From NCBI RefSeq assembly GCF_022539505.1, contig NC_061513.1, positions 181,938,017 through 182,002,016 of the forward strand: a stretch of DNA of 64,000 nucleotides, written 5' to 3'. Below are positions 22,562 through 33,358 of the stretch, in pieces. A program made the position numbers and the translations under genes. The DNA comes from Lolium rigidum (Eukaryota; Streptophyta; Magnoliopsida; Poales; Poaceae). Under the pieces are notes generated by a model, which saw nothing but the letters and a program-made list of their open reading frames with translations, was not told the origin of the DNA and did not search any database. The stretch's first letter is position 1. Each line of letters starts with the position of its first letter.

Positions 22562-23589
22562 ATATCATGTGAGTTGCTATGCATGTTCGTCTTGTCTGAA
22601 GTAAGGGCGATTTTCGTGATCAAATGGTTTGAGTATGCATATTGTTAGAGAAGAACATTGGGCCGCTAACTAAAGCCATGATCCATGGTGGAAGTTTCAG
22701 TTTGGACGATTAATCCTCAATCTCTTATGAGAATATTATCTGTTGTTGAATGCTTATGCATTAAAGAGGAGATTATCTGTTGTCTATGTTGTCCCGGTAT
22801 GGATGTCTAAGTTGAGAATAATCAAAAGCGAGAAATCCAATGCGAGATTTCTCCTTAGACCTTTGTACAGGCGGCATAGAGGTACCCCTTTGTGACACTT
22901 GGTTGAAACATATGTTATGCAATGATAATCCATGTTAATCCAAGCTAATTAGGACAAGGTGCGAGCACTATTGGTATACTATGCATGAGGCTTGCAACTT
23001 ATAGGATATCTTATACATAACACATATGCTTTATTACTACCGTTGACAAAATTGTTTCTTGTTTTCAAAATGAAAAGCTCTAGCACAAATATAGTAATCC
23101 ATGCTTCCTCTGCGAAGGGCCATTCTTTTACTTTATTGTTGAGTCGGCTTTACCTATTCTTTCTATCTCGAAGCAAACACTTGTATCAACTCGTGTGCAT
23201 TGATTCTTACATGTTTACCTATTGCACTTGTTATATTACTTTGTGTTGACAATTATCCATGAGATATATATGTTGAAGTTGAAAGCAACCGCTGAAACTT
23301 ATATCTTCCTTTGTGTTGCTTCAATGCCTTTACTTTGAATTTATTGCTTTATGAGTAACTCTTATGCAAGTCTTATTGATGCTTGTCTTGAAAGTATTAT
23401 TCATGAAAAGTCTTTGCTATATGATTCATTTGTTTACTCATTATCTTCACCATTGCTTCGAATCGCTGCATTCATCTCATGTGCTTTACAATAGTATTGA
23501 TCAAGATTATGATAGCATGTCACTTCAGAAATTATCTTTGTTATGGTTTACCTACTCGAGGGCGAGTAGGAACTAAGCTTGGGGATGCT
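22562..23589 (+). other. 3' tail of A, second part (copy 1), with conserved motif and PPT
   Basis: Non-coding. It continues the sequence broken at 12012 (ATATCATGTGAG...). It contains the conserved 3' motif (23072-23153), a hairpin CCTACTCG-AGGG-CGAGTAGG (23551-23570), then AACTAAGCTTGGGGATGCT up to the LTR. Near-identical to 28987-30015. Confidence 0.8.
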
Positions 23590-24608
23590 TGATACGTCTC
23601 AAACGTATCTATAATTTCTTATGTTCCATGCTACTTTATATGATGATACTCTACATGTTTTATACACATTATATGTCATTATTATGCATTTTCCGGCACT
23701 AACCTATTGACGAGATGCCGAAGAGCCGCTTGTTGTTTTCTCGTTGTTTTTGGTTTCGAAATCCTAGTAAGGAAATATTCTCGGAATTGGACGAAACTCA
23801 ACGCCTGTGGTCCTATTTTTCCACGAAGCTTCCGGAAGACCGAAGGAGATAACGAAGTGGGGCCACGAGGCGCCGCCAGGCTGGGCGGCGCGGCCTAGGG
23901 CTGGGCCGCGCGGCCCTAGCGCGTGGGGCCCTCGTGTGGCTCCTCCGCGTTCGCCCTTCCGCCTACTTAAAGCCTTCGTCGCGAAACCCCCAGTACCGAG
24001 AGCCACGATACGGAAAACCTTCCGGAGACGCCGCCGCCGCCAATCCCATCTCGGGGGATTCTGGAGATCGCCTTCGGCACCCTGCCGGAGAGGGGAATCA
24101 TCTCCCGGAGGACTCTTCATCGCCATGATCGCCTCCGGAGTGATGAGTGAGTAGTTCACCCTGGACCATGGGTCCATAGCAGTAGCTAGATGGTTGTCTT
24201 CTCCTTGTTGTGCTATCATTGTTAGATCTTGTGAGCTGCCTAACATGATCAAGATCATCTATCTGTAATTCTATATGTTGTGTTTGTCGGGATCCGATGG
24301 ATAGAGAATACTATGATTATGGTGATTATCAATCTATTGTTCATGTGTTGTTTATGATCTTGCATGCTCTCCGTTACTAGTAGAGGCTCTGGCCAAGTTG
24401 TTACTCTGTGACTCCAAGAGGGAGTATTTATGCTCGATAGTGGGTTCATGCCTCCATTGAATACTGGGACAAGTGACAAAAAGTTCTAAGGTTGTGGATG
24501 TGCTGTTGCCACTAGGGATAAAACATTGATGCTATGTCTAAGGATGTTAGTTGTTGATTACATTACGCACCATACTTAATGCAATTGTCTGTTGCTTTGC
24601 AACTTAAT
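23590..24608 (+). repeat. Truncated LTR of the A family at the contig end
   Basis: It starts TGATACGTCTCAAACG and runs 1019 bp to the N gap. Unlike the preceding 5 kb, it differs from 30016-31022 by many ordinary substitutions and small indels, for example around 23870-23950 and 24290-24345, while the 5' LTR of A (6468) agrees with the 30016 copy. This end may be chimeric with another family member. Confidence 0.75.
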
Positions 24609-24708
24609 NNNNNNNNNNNNNNNNNNNNNNNNNNNNNNNNNNNNNNNNNNNNNNNNNNNNNNNNNNNNNNNNNNNNNNNNNNNNNNNNNNNNNNNNNNNN
24701 NNNNNNNN
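24609..24708. other. Assembly gap: exactly 100 N
   Basis: A run of 100 N, the conventional placeholder for a gap of unknown size. The sequence after it restarts inside the RT of B, matching 18290 onward. Confidence 0.99.
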
Positions 24709-25738
24709 ATACAATTCCTTCATTAACCATAAAGTGGCATTTCTCCCAATTAAGAACAAGGTTAGTTTCTTCACATCTGCTGCAAAACTTTATCAAGATT
24801 TCGCAAGCAACTATCAAATGAATTCCCATAGACAGAAAAATCATCCATGAATACTTCCACAATACTCTCACAAAAGCCATGAAAAATAGCAGACATGCAT
24901 CTTTGAAAAGTAGCGAGGAGCATTACATAAACCAAAAGGCATACGCCTATAAGCATAAGTTCCATAGGGACAAGTAAAAGTGGTTTTCTCTTGATCTTTA
25001 GCTTTAACGAGCAATTTGTGAAAACCCGGAATAACCATCAAGAAAACAAAAATGAGTATTTTTAGATAACCTTTCTAGCATTTGATCAATAAATGGTAAA
25101 GGGTAATGATCTTTCTTAGTAACTTTATTAACTTTTCGATAATCAATGCACATTCTATACCCTACAACTACTCTTTGAGGTATGAGCTCATCATTATCAT
25201 TAGGCACAACAGTCATTCCTCCTTTCTTAGGAACACAATGCACAGGACTAACCCATCTACTATCGGCAATAGGATATATAATACCAGCTTCAAGAAGTCG
25301 TAATACCTCATTTCTTACCACATCCTTCATCTTGGGAATTAGACGACGCCGAGGTTCAACAACGGGCTTCGCATCATCTTCCATATTAATGGCGTGTTGG
25401 CAAATAGAGGGAGAAATCCCCTTCAAGTCATCAAGAGTATAGCCAATAGCACCTCGGTGTTTCTTCAATATTTGCAATAATCTTTCTTCTTCAAACTCTG
25501 TAAGCTTAGAACTAATAATAACAGGATATATTTTCTTATCATCAATATGAGCATATTTAAGATTATCAGGTAAAGGCTTTAAATCAAAAACAGGATCTTC
25601 CTTTGGTGGCGGTGTTGTACCCAAATCTTCCACCGGTAAATCATGCTTGAGAATAGGTTGGCGAAGAAAAATCTCCTCAAGCTCCTCTCTTTCCTTCCTA
25701 AAAACTTCACTCTCGCTATCCTCCAAATGTTGCTGCAA
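24709..25738 (-). pseudogene. Partial reverse transcriptase of B (copy 2)
   Basis: Equivalent to 18290-19322. From 25738 to 25004 it reads as one 244-residue frame from the pre-RT linker through LLEAGIIYPIADSRWVSP, CIDYRKVNKVTKKDHYP and FIDQMLERL to FLDGYSGFSQI. The frame then breaks at a CAG-to-CGAG site (25008-25011). FLDGYSGF here versus FLDGYYGF in copy 1 is one of few coding differences outside CAG/CTG. The C-terminal half is cut by the N gap. Confidence 0.85.
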
Positions 25739-25759
25739 AGGATTGTTAGGAACAAGAAC

Positions 25760-26310
25760 AATAGATGCACTGCTTGCTCCATTTTAAAATCATTACTAGG
25801 CAAATCAGCTTTATAAGGAGTTTTAGTAAATTTAGAGAAGTTAAACTCATAAGATTCACCAGCAAATTTGGTCAAAATTTTCTCTTTCTTGCAATCTATA
25901 ATAGCTCCACAGGTATTTAGAAAAGGTCTACCAAAAATGATAGGACAATAATCACTAGCGACAGAACCAAGTACCAAAAAGTCAGCAGGATATTTAATCT
26001 TACCACATAGAACTTCCACATCTCGAACAATACCAATTGGTGAAATAGTTTCTCTATTAGCCAGCTGAATAACCACATCAATTTCTTCAAGTTCACAAGA
26101 ATCAATTTCGTGCATAATCTCCGTGTAAAGCTCATAAGGTATAGCACTAACACTTGCACCAATATCACATAAACCATAATAGCAATGATCACCAATTTTA
26201 ACGAGATAGCATAGGAACACTAGCTTGTTTGGGTTTATTAGGATGTGAAACAATATTAGAAGCATCTTCACGAGAAAATAATATGACCATCCTCCACATT
26301 TTCGAGTCAC
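25760..26310 (-). pseudogene. Aspartic protease of B (copy 2)
   Basis: Same domain as 19323-19871: CDIGASVSAIPYELY, IQLANRETISPIGIV, IIFGRPFLNTCGAIID. It continues in frame into the linker, unlike copy 1. Upstream, ACAG in copy 1 (near 19783) is ACGAG here (near 26204) and breaks the frame before IGDHCYYG. Confidence 0.82.
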
Positions 26311-26403
26311 AAGATCTTTAACTATTGCAACTGACGGAGTTCAACTTTTATTTGTTCTTCGGGTTCTCTAGGTTTCTTTTCACTTTTATGAACCGCACTA
26401 TTT

Positions 26404-27354
26404 ATAACGAGTACTCTTTCATTTTAGCAGGAAAAGGAGTTTTTTCAATATAAGCTTCGGGAATAACGCGATCGGCGAGTTTCAACTACAACACACTTAT
26501 TAATAGATGAATCAATTTTATCTTTATACGGTTCATGATACTTATCAAAATTCTTCTTAGGCAATTCATAATGAGAGGCAAAAGCTTTATAAAGGTTTGC
26601 GGCAACTTGAGAATCAAGACCATATGTAGCACTAATATTACGAAATGTATCAGTATCCATAAAAGCTTCAATGCATTTATAATCATAAATTATACCTGAT
26701 TCTCTATCTTTGTCGTTCTCCCATCCTTCGAGTATTTTCTTGGATCCGATCAAGAAGGTCCCTTTTAAACTCTTCTTTGTTGCGTGTAAATGATCCAGAA
26801 CAAGAAGTATCCGACAAGGTCTTGTCTTGAAAAGAAAGTCTTGCATAGAAATTATCAATAATAATATTACCAGGAAGCTCATGAATGGGGCATTTGAGCA
26901 TTAAAGACTTCAATCTCCCCCAAGCTTGGGCAATACTCTCTCCATCATGAGGCCAGAAATTATATATGCGATTCCGATCTTTGTGAATTTCACTTGGAGG
27001 ATAAAATTTGGAATAGAATAAAGGCACAATGTCCTCCCAGTCAAGAGAATCACCATTCTTCAACAATTTATACCAATGCGCCGCTTTACCAGACAGCGAT
27101 ATAGAGAATAGCGTCTTCCTAACTTCATTCATAGCAATACCTGCACATTTGAATAACCCGCATAATTCATGCAAAAACAGTAAATGATCACCCGGATGGA
27201 CAGTTCCATCCCCTTCATAGCGGTTATCCATAACATGTTCAATAATTTTCGTAGGTATTTTATATGGTATTACTTCCTCACCTGGCGCCTCATCCACTAC
27301 CGTTGCAGTAGTAGTAGATTTCCCAAATAGAAATTGAAGAGAAGATCTCTCCAT
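26404..27354 (-). pseudogene. Gag of B (copy 2)
   Basis: From ATG 27354 the frame is open for 216 residues covering the whole gag core (AAHWYKLLKNGDSLDWEDI, FYSKFYPPSEIHKDRNRIY, ESIAQAWGRLKSLM). It then shifts near 26760 into the segment ending ETRRSRYSRSLY. This is the better version of the gene for reading B gag. Confidence 0.82.
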
Positions 27355-27439
27355 AATGACTTATAGCGGCGAGCGAAATAAAATCAGCACAAACGGTAAA
27401 AGTTTTCCTTACCAATTTCACTTACCAATAGCGCTTCAC

Positions 27440-27457
27440 TCCCCGGCAACGGCGCCG
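27440..27457 (-). other. Primer-binding site of B (copy 2)
   Basis: TCCCCGGCAACGGCGCC followed by GAGAAAA where AGAAAA is expected: a CAG-to-CGAG alteration in an otherwise perfect tRNA-Asp complement. Confidence 0.85.
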
Positions 27458-27469
27458 AGAAAATAGTCT

Positions 27470-28986
27470 TGATGACCCACAAGTATAGGGGGTGTATCGT
27501 AGTATCTTCGATAAGTAAGAATGTCGATCCCAACGAGGAGCGAGAAGGTGTTGACAAGCGGTTTCGATGAAGGTTTCACTTGTAAATGCTCACGGACAAC
27601 TATTCGGGGGTTTTGATGTAACGGATGAAATAAAGTACGAGTAAGTAAAATGCGAGAGAAATAATTGCAGCGAGTGGCCCAATCCTTTTTAGCACAAAGG
27701 ACAAGCCGGTTTGTTTACTTATAATGACCAAACGTTCTCGAGGACACACGGGATTTTAGTCTAGTGCTTTCGCTACATAGAGCTGATTAATCTTCATTGT
27801 TTTGATAAGTGTTGTGTGGGTGAACCTGTGCTAATGTACCGCCCTTCCTAGGACTAATACATACTTGTGATTATACCCCTTGCAAGCATCCGCAACTACA
27901 AGAAAGTAATTAAGATAAATCTAACCACGACCTTAAACTATGAGATCCTGCGATCCCTCCTGCATCGATATACCAACGGGGGTTTAGGTTTCTATCACTC
28001 CGGCAACCCCGCAATTGGCAAACGAGTACAAGATGCATTCCCCTAGGCCCATAAATGGTGAAGTGTCGTGTAGTCGACGTTCACACGACACCACTAGAAG
28101 AATAACACCACAACTTAAATATCATAACATTGAATATTACTCAACCATAATTCACTACTAACAATTAGACTTCACCCATGTCCTCAAGAACTAAACGAAC
28201 TACTCACGAGACATCATATGGAACATGATCAGAGGTGATATGATGATGAATAACAATCTGAACATGAACTTGGTTCAATGGTTTCACTCAATAGCATCAA
28301 CAACAAGTATGAATAGATACCGGGAGAGTTTCCCCTATCAAACAATCAAGATCAAACCCAAATTGCTACGGCGGTGACGAGGTGCTGCGGAGGAGATGGC
28401 GGTGATGATGGTGGGGATGATGATGATGGTGATGGAGATGATGTCCAGCTCGATGGCGGTGACGATGGCGTCGATTTCCCCCTCCCGGGAGGGAATTTCC
28501 CCGGCGGATTCCTGCCCGCCGGAGAGCTCTTTTCTCTCTGGTGTTCTCCGCCCCGCGGAGGCGGCTGTAACCCTTCGTGAGGATTCCTCCGTGGCTTAGG
28601 TCTTCGGGACGAAGGGTTTCGCGAAGAAAAGGAGGCGAAAGGGGTCGTGGGCCCCCGGACCACATGGCGGCGCGGCCGGGGCATGGGCTGCGCCGCCCTA
28701 GGGTGTGGGCCCACCACGGGTCCTCCTGGCCCCTCCTTCCGGCTCCCTTCGTCATCCGGAAAAATAGGATTTTTGGTAAAACTCCCTTCCACGGTTGATC
28801 TTCCGAAATATTGCATTCCGACGGTGCTTTTTCCGGCGAGAATCCTGGCTCCGGTGCTCGATCTCCAAATAATCATGAAACATGCAAAATAGATGAAATA
28901 ACACAAGTATTGTGTTCCAATATGAAATATATCAATGAATAACAGCAAATTATGATATAAAATAGTGATGCAATTTGGACGTATCA
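27470..28986 (-). repeat. 5' LTR of B (copy 2)
   Basis: 1517 bp, TGATGACCC... to ...GACGTATCA, followed by ATATC (28987-28991). Differences from 21049-22561 fall mainly at CAG/CTG, for example GAGCGAGAAGG here, GAGCGAAGG there and GAGCAGAAGG in the left LTR. Confidence 0.88.
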
Positions 28987-30015
28987 ATATCATGTGAGTT
29001 GCTATGCATGTTCGTCTTGTCTGAAGTAAGGGCGATTTTCGTGATCAAATGGTTTGAGTATGCATATTGTTAGAGAAGAACATTGGGCCGCTAACTAAAG
29101 CCATGATCCATGGTGGAAGTTTCAGTTTGGACGATTAATCCTCAATCTCTTATGAGAATATTATACGTTGTTGAATGCTTATGCATTAAAGAGGAGATTA
29201 TCCGTTGTCTATGTTGTCCCGGTATGGATGTCTAAGTTGAGAATAATCAAAAGCGAGAAATCCAATGCGAGATTTCTCCTTAGACCTTTGTACGAGGCGG
29301 CATAGAGGTACCCCTTTGTGACACTTGGTTGAAACATATGTTATGCAATGATAATCCATGTTAATCCAAGCTAATTAGGACAAGGTGCGAGCACTATTGG
29401 TATACTATGCATGAGGCTTGCAACTTATAGGATATCTTATACATAACACATATGCTTTATTACTACCGTTGACAAAATTGTTTCTTGTTTTCAAAATGAA
29501 AAGCTCTAGCACAAATATAGTAATCCATGCTTCCCTCTGCGAAGGGCCATTCTTTTACTTTATTGTTGAGTCAGTTTACCTATTCTTTCTATCTCAGAAG
29601 CAAACACTTGTATCAACTGTGTGCATTGATTCTTACATGTTTACCTATTGCACTTGTTATATTACTTTGTGTTGACAATTATCCATGAGATATATATGTT
29701 GAAGTTGAAAGCAACTGCTGAAACTTATATCTTCCTTTGTGTTGCTTCAATGCCTTTACTTTGAATTTATTGCTTTATGAGTAACTCTTATGCAAGTCTT
29801 ATTGATGCTTGTCTTGAAAGTATTATTCATGAAAAGTCTTTGCTATATGATTCATTTGTTTACTCATTATCTTCACCATTGCTTCGAATCGCTGCATTCA
29901 TCTCATGTGCTTTACAATAGTATTGATCAAGATTATGATAGCATGTCACTTCAGAAATTATCTTTGTTATGGTTTACCTACTCGAGGGCGAGTAGGAACT
30001 AAGCTTGGGGATGCT
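28987..30015 (+). other. 3' tail of A, second part (copy 2), with conserved motif, hairpin and PPT
   Basis: Non-coding. Conserved 3' motif at 29498-29575; hairpin CCTACTCG-AGGG-CGAGTAGG at 29977-29996; PPT AAGCTTGGGGATGCT ending at 30015, directly before the LTR. It matches the D tail (44884-45921) on the opposite strand. Confidence 0.82.
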
Positions 30016-31616
30016 TGATACGTCTCAAACGTATCTATAATTTCTTATGTTCCATGCTACTTTTATGATGATACTCACATGTTTTATACACATTATATGT
30101 CATTATTATGCATTTTCCGGCACTAACCTATTGACGAGATGCCGAAGAGCCGATTGTTGGTTTTCTGCTGTTTTTGGTTTCAGAAATCCTAGTAAGGAAA
30201 TATTCTCGGAATTGGACGAAATCAACGCCCAGGGTCCTATTTTTCCACGAATCTTCCAGAAGACCGAGGGAGATACGAAGTGGGGCCACGGGGCGCCGCC
30301 ACACTAGGGCGGCGCGGCCTAGAGGGGGCCCGCGCGGCCCTAGCGTGTGGGGCCCCCGTGACTCCTCCGACTCCGCCCTTCCGCCTACTTAAAGCCTTCG
30401 TCGCGAAACCCCCGGTACCGAGAGCCACGATACGGAAAACCTTCCAGAGACACCGCCGCCGCCAATCCCATCTCGGGGGATTCGGGAGATCGCCTCCGGC
30501 ACCCTGCCGGAGAGGGGAATCATCTCCCGGAGGGCTCTTCATCACCATGATCGCCTCCGGATCGATGTGTGAGTAGTTCACCCCTGGACTATGGGTCCAT
30601 AGCAGTAGCTAGATGGTTGTCTTCTCCTCATTGTGCTATCATGTTAGATCTTGTGAGCTGCCTATCATGATCAAGATCATCTATCTGTAATGCTACATGT
30701 TGTGTTTGTTGGGATCCGATGAATATTGAATACTATGTCAAGTTGATTATCAATCTATCATATATGTTGTTTATGTTCTTGCATGCTCTCCGTTGCTAGT
30801 AGAGGCTCTGGCCAAGTTGATACTTGTGACTCCAAGAGGGAGTATTTATGCTCGATAGTGGGTTCATGCCTCCATTGAATCTGGGACGGTGACAAAAAGT
30901 TCTAAGGTTGTGGATGTGCTGTTGCCACTAGGGATAAAACATCGATGCTTTGTCTAAGGATATTAGTGTTGATTACATTACGCACCATACTTAATACAAT
31001 TGTCTGTTGTTTACAACTTAATGCTTGGAAGGGGTTCGGATGATAACTCTGAAGGTGGATTTTTTAGGCATAGATGCATGTCTGGATAGCGGTCTATGTA
31101 CTTTGTCGTAATGCCCTGATTAAATCTCATAGTACTCATCATGATATATGTATGTGCATTGTTATGCCTTCTTTATTTGTCAATTGCCCAACCGTAATTT
31201 GTTCACCCAACATCTGTTTATCTTATGGGAGAGACACCACTAGTGAGCTGTGGACCCCGGTCCAATTCTTTACATCTGAAATACAATCTACTGCAATTGT
31301 TCTTTACTTGTTCTTCGCAAACAACCATCATCATCCACACTATACATCTAATCCTTTGTTTACAGCAAGCCGGTGAGATTGACAACCTCACTCGTTACGT
31401 TGGGGCAAAGTACTTTGATTGTGTTGTGCGGGTTCCATGTTGGCGCCGGAATCCCCGGTGTTGCGCCGCACTACACTCCGCCACCAACAACCTTCACGTG
31501 TTCCTTGACTCCTACTGGTTCGATAACCTTGGTTTCTTACTGAGGGAAAACTTGCTGCTGTGCGCATTACACCTTCCTCTTGGGGTTCCCAACGGACGTG
31601 TGCTTACACGCCATCA
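30016..31616 (+). repeat. 3' LTR of A
   Basis: 1601 bp, TGATACGTCTCAAACG... to ...GCCATCA, followed by the target duplication ATATC (31617-31621). The terminal inverted repeat GATACGT-CTCAA-ACGTATC is perfect here. It pairs with the 5' LTR at 6468-8066. Confidence 0.9.
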
Positions 31617-31914
31617 ATATCCCTCTCAAGCAACCCTGCAATTAAGATACAAGAAGTCTCTTGTGTCCCCAACACACCTAATACACTTGTCAGATGTATA
31701 GGTGCACTAGTTCGGCGAAGAGATAGTGAAATACAAGTAATATGGATGATTGTAAGTAGTAATTGCAATCTGAAATAAAAATGGCAGCGAACATGTAAGA
31801 GAACTTGTTGGAAATGGTGTTTCAATGCTTAGAAACAAGGCCTAGGGATCATACTTTCACTAGTGGACACTCTCAACAATGATCACATAAATAAATAACT
31901 TCTCTTCACTTGTG
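31617..31914 (-). repeat. 3' LTR of D, segment 2 of 3
   Basis: Resumes the D LTR after A, from ATATCCCTCTC to CACTTGTG at 31914, where E is inserted. Co-linear with 48552-48853 of the right LTR. Confidence 0.9.
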
Positions 31915-33318
31915 TGATGACCCACAAGTATAGGGGATCGCAACAGTCTTCGAGGGAAGTAAAACCCAATTTATTGATTCGACACAAGGGGAGACAAAGA
32001 ATACTTGAAAGCCTTAACGGCGGAGTTGTCAATTCAGTTGCACACTGGAAACAGACTTGCTCGCAAGAGTTTATCGATAGTAACGGTTTTATAGCGATGA
32101 CAGTAGTAAATAACAACGGCAGAGTAACAAAGACAGCGAGTAGTGATTATAGTAAACAGCGGGATTAAAATATCGTAGGCACGGGGATGGATGAACGGGC
32201 GTTGCATGGATGAGAGAAACTCATGTAACAATCAAAGCGAGGGCATTTGCGAGATAATAATAAAACGGTATCCAAGTACTAATCAATCAATAGGCATGTG
32301 TTCCATATATAGTCGTACGTGCTCGCAATGAGAAACTTGCACAACATCTTTTGTCCTACCAGCCGGTGGCAGCCGGGCCTCTAGGGAATCTACTGGAAAT
32401 TAAGGCACTCCTTTTAATAGAGCATCGGAGCAAAGCATTAACACTCCGTGAACACATGTGATCCTCATATCACTGACATCCCCTTCGGTTGTCCCAATTT
32501 CTGTCACTTTGGGGCCTCGGGTTCCGGACAGCAATACGTGTATACAACTTGCAGATAAGATCATAAAGCAATGAATATCATAATGAATTGATAACATGTT
32601 CAGATCTGAGATCATGGCACTCGGGCCCTAGTGACAAGCATTAAGCATAACAAGTTGCAACAATATCATAAAAGTACCAATTACGGACACTAGGCACTAT
32701 GCCCTAACAATCTTATGCTATTACATGACCAATCTCATCCAATCCCTACCATTCCCTTCAGCCTACAGCGGGGGAATTACTCACACATGGATGGGGGAAA
32801 CATGGCTGGTCGATGGAGAGGCGTCGGTGATGATGATGGCGATGATCTCCTCCAATTCCCCGTCCCGGCGGAGTGCCAGAACGGAGTTTCGGTCCCGAGA
32901 CGGAGTTTCGCGACGGTGGCGGCGTCATTGGATGGTTTCTGGCGATTTCGACTTACTCCCGTGCGTTTTTAGGTCGAAGGCAATAAGTAGTCCGAAGGAG
33001 GGCGTCGGGGGCCAGCCGAGGCCGCCACACACTAGGGCCACGCGCCCCCCTCCTGGGCCGCGCCGGCCTAGCGTGTGGGGCCCTTGGGCCCCCACCTGGC
33101 TTGCCCTTCACGGCTCCGTCGATATTCGGGAAAATAGGACCTTTCGCATAAATTCGAGGATTTTCCTGAAAGTTGGATTTCTGCACAAAAACGAGACACC
33201 GGAGCAGATTACTGCTGAAAACAGCGTTAGTCCGTGTTAGTTGCATCCAAAATACACAAATTAGAGGCAAAACAATAGCAAAAGTGTTCGGGAAAGTAGA
33301 TACGTTTTGGACGTATCA
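31915..33318 (-). repeat. 3' LTR of E
   Basis: 1404 bp, TGATGACCCACAAG... to ...GGACGTATCA on the plus strand. The outer end on the element strand has GATACGT-CCAAA-ACGTATC (33299-33317). GC-rich palindromic part ~33010-33090. Near-identical to 42435-43842. Confidence 0.9.
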
Positions 33319-33358
33319 ACTCCCCCCAAGCTTAGCTTATTGCTTGTCCTCAAGCAAT
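33319..33358 (-). promoter_or_regulatory. Polypurine tract of E with adjacent 8-bp stem-loop
   Basis: Element strand: ATTGCTTG-AGGA-CAAGCAAT (33339-33358), then AAGCTAAGCTTGGGGGGAGT and the LTR. Compared with B, two of the eight stem pairs differ and both remain paired. Confidence 0.85.

Larger units (their letters stand above)
24709..31022. repeat. Second copy of the 18290-24608 block
   Basis: 6314 bp here against 6319 bp in the first copy, same order and orientation: RT, protease, gag, primer site, LTR of B, tail of A, LTR of A. It is most simply an unmerged contig overlap. True tandem duplication is less likely because the duplicate ends exactly at an N gap. Confidence 0.88.
6468..31616 (+). 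mobile_element. Element A: gag-protease LTR retrotransposon, hosting B
   Basis: A is flanked by ATATC (6463-6467 and 31617-31621). 5' LTR 6468-8066, tRNA-Asp primer site, gag, protease, a long non-coding tail split by B, polypurine tract and 3' LTR (30016-31616). After the protease there is ~2.6 kb without coding sequence, so A has no RT or integrase and depends on a helper. A second, divergent copy of the 3' tail and part of the LTR (22562-24608) precedes the assembly gap and is probably artefactual. Confidence 0.88.

Noticed and set aside
18290..31022. A genuine tandem segmental duplication by unequal recombination.
   Set aside because: The second copy starts exactly after a 100-N gap and the differences look like sequencing error; kept as an alternative only.
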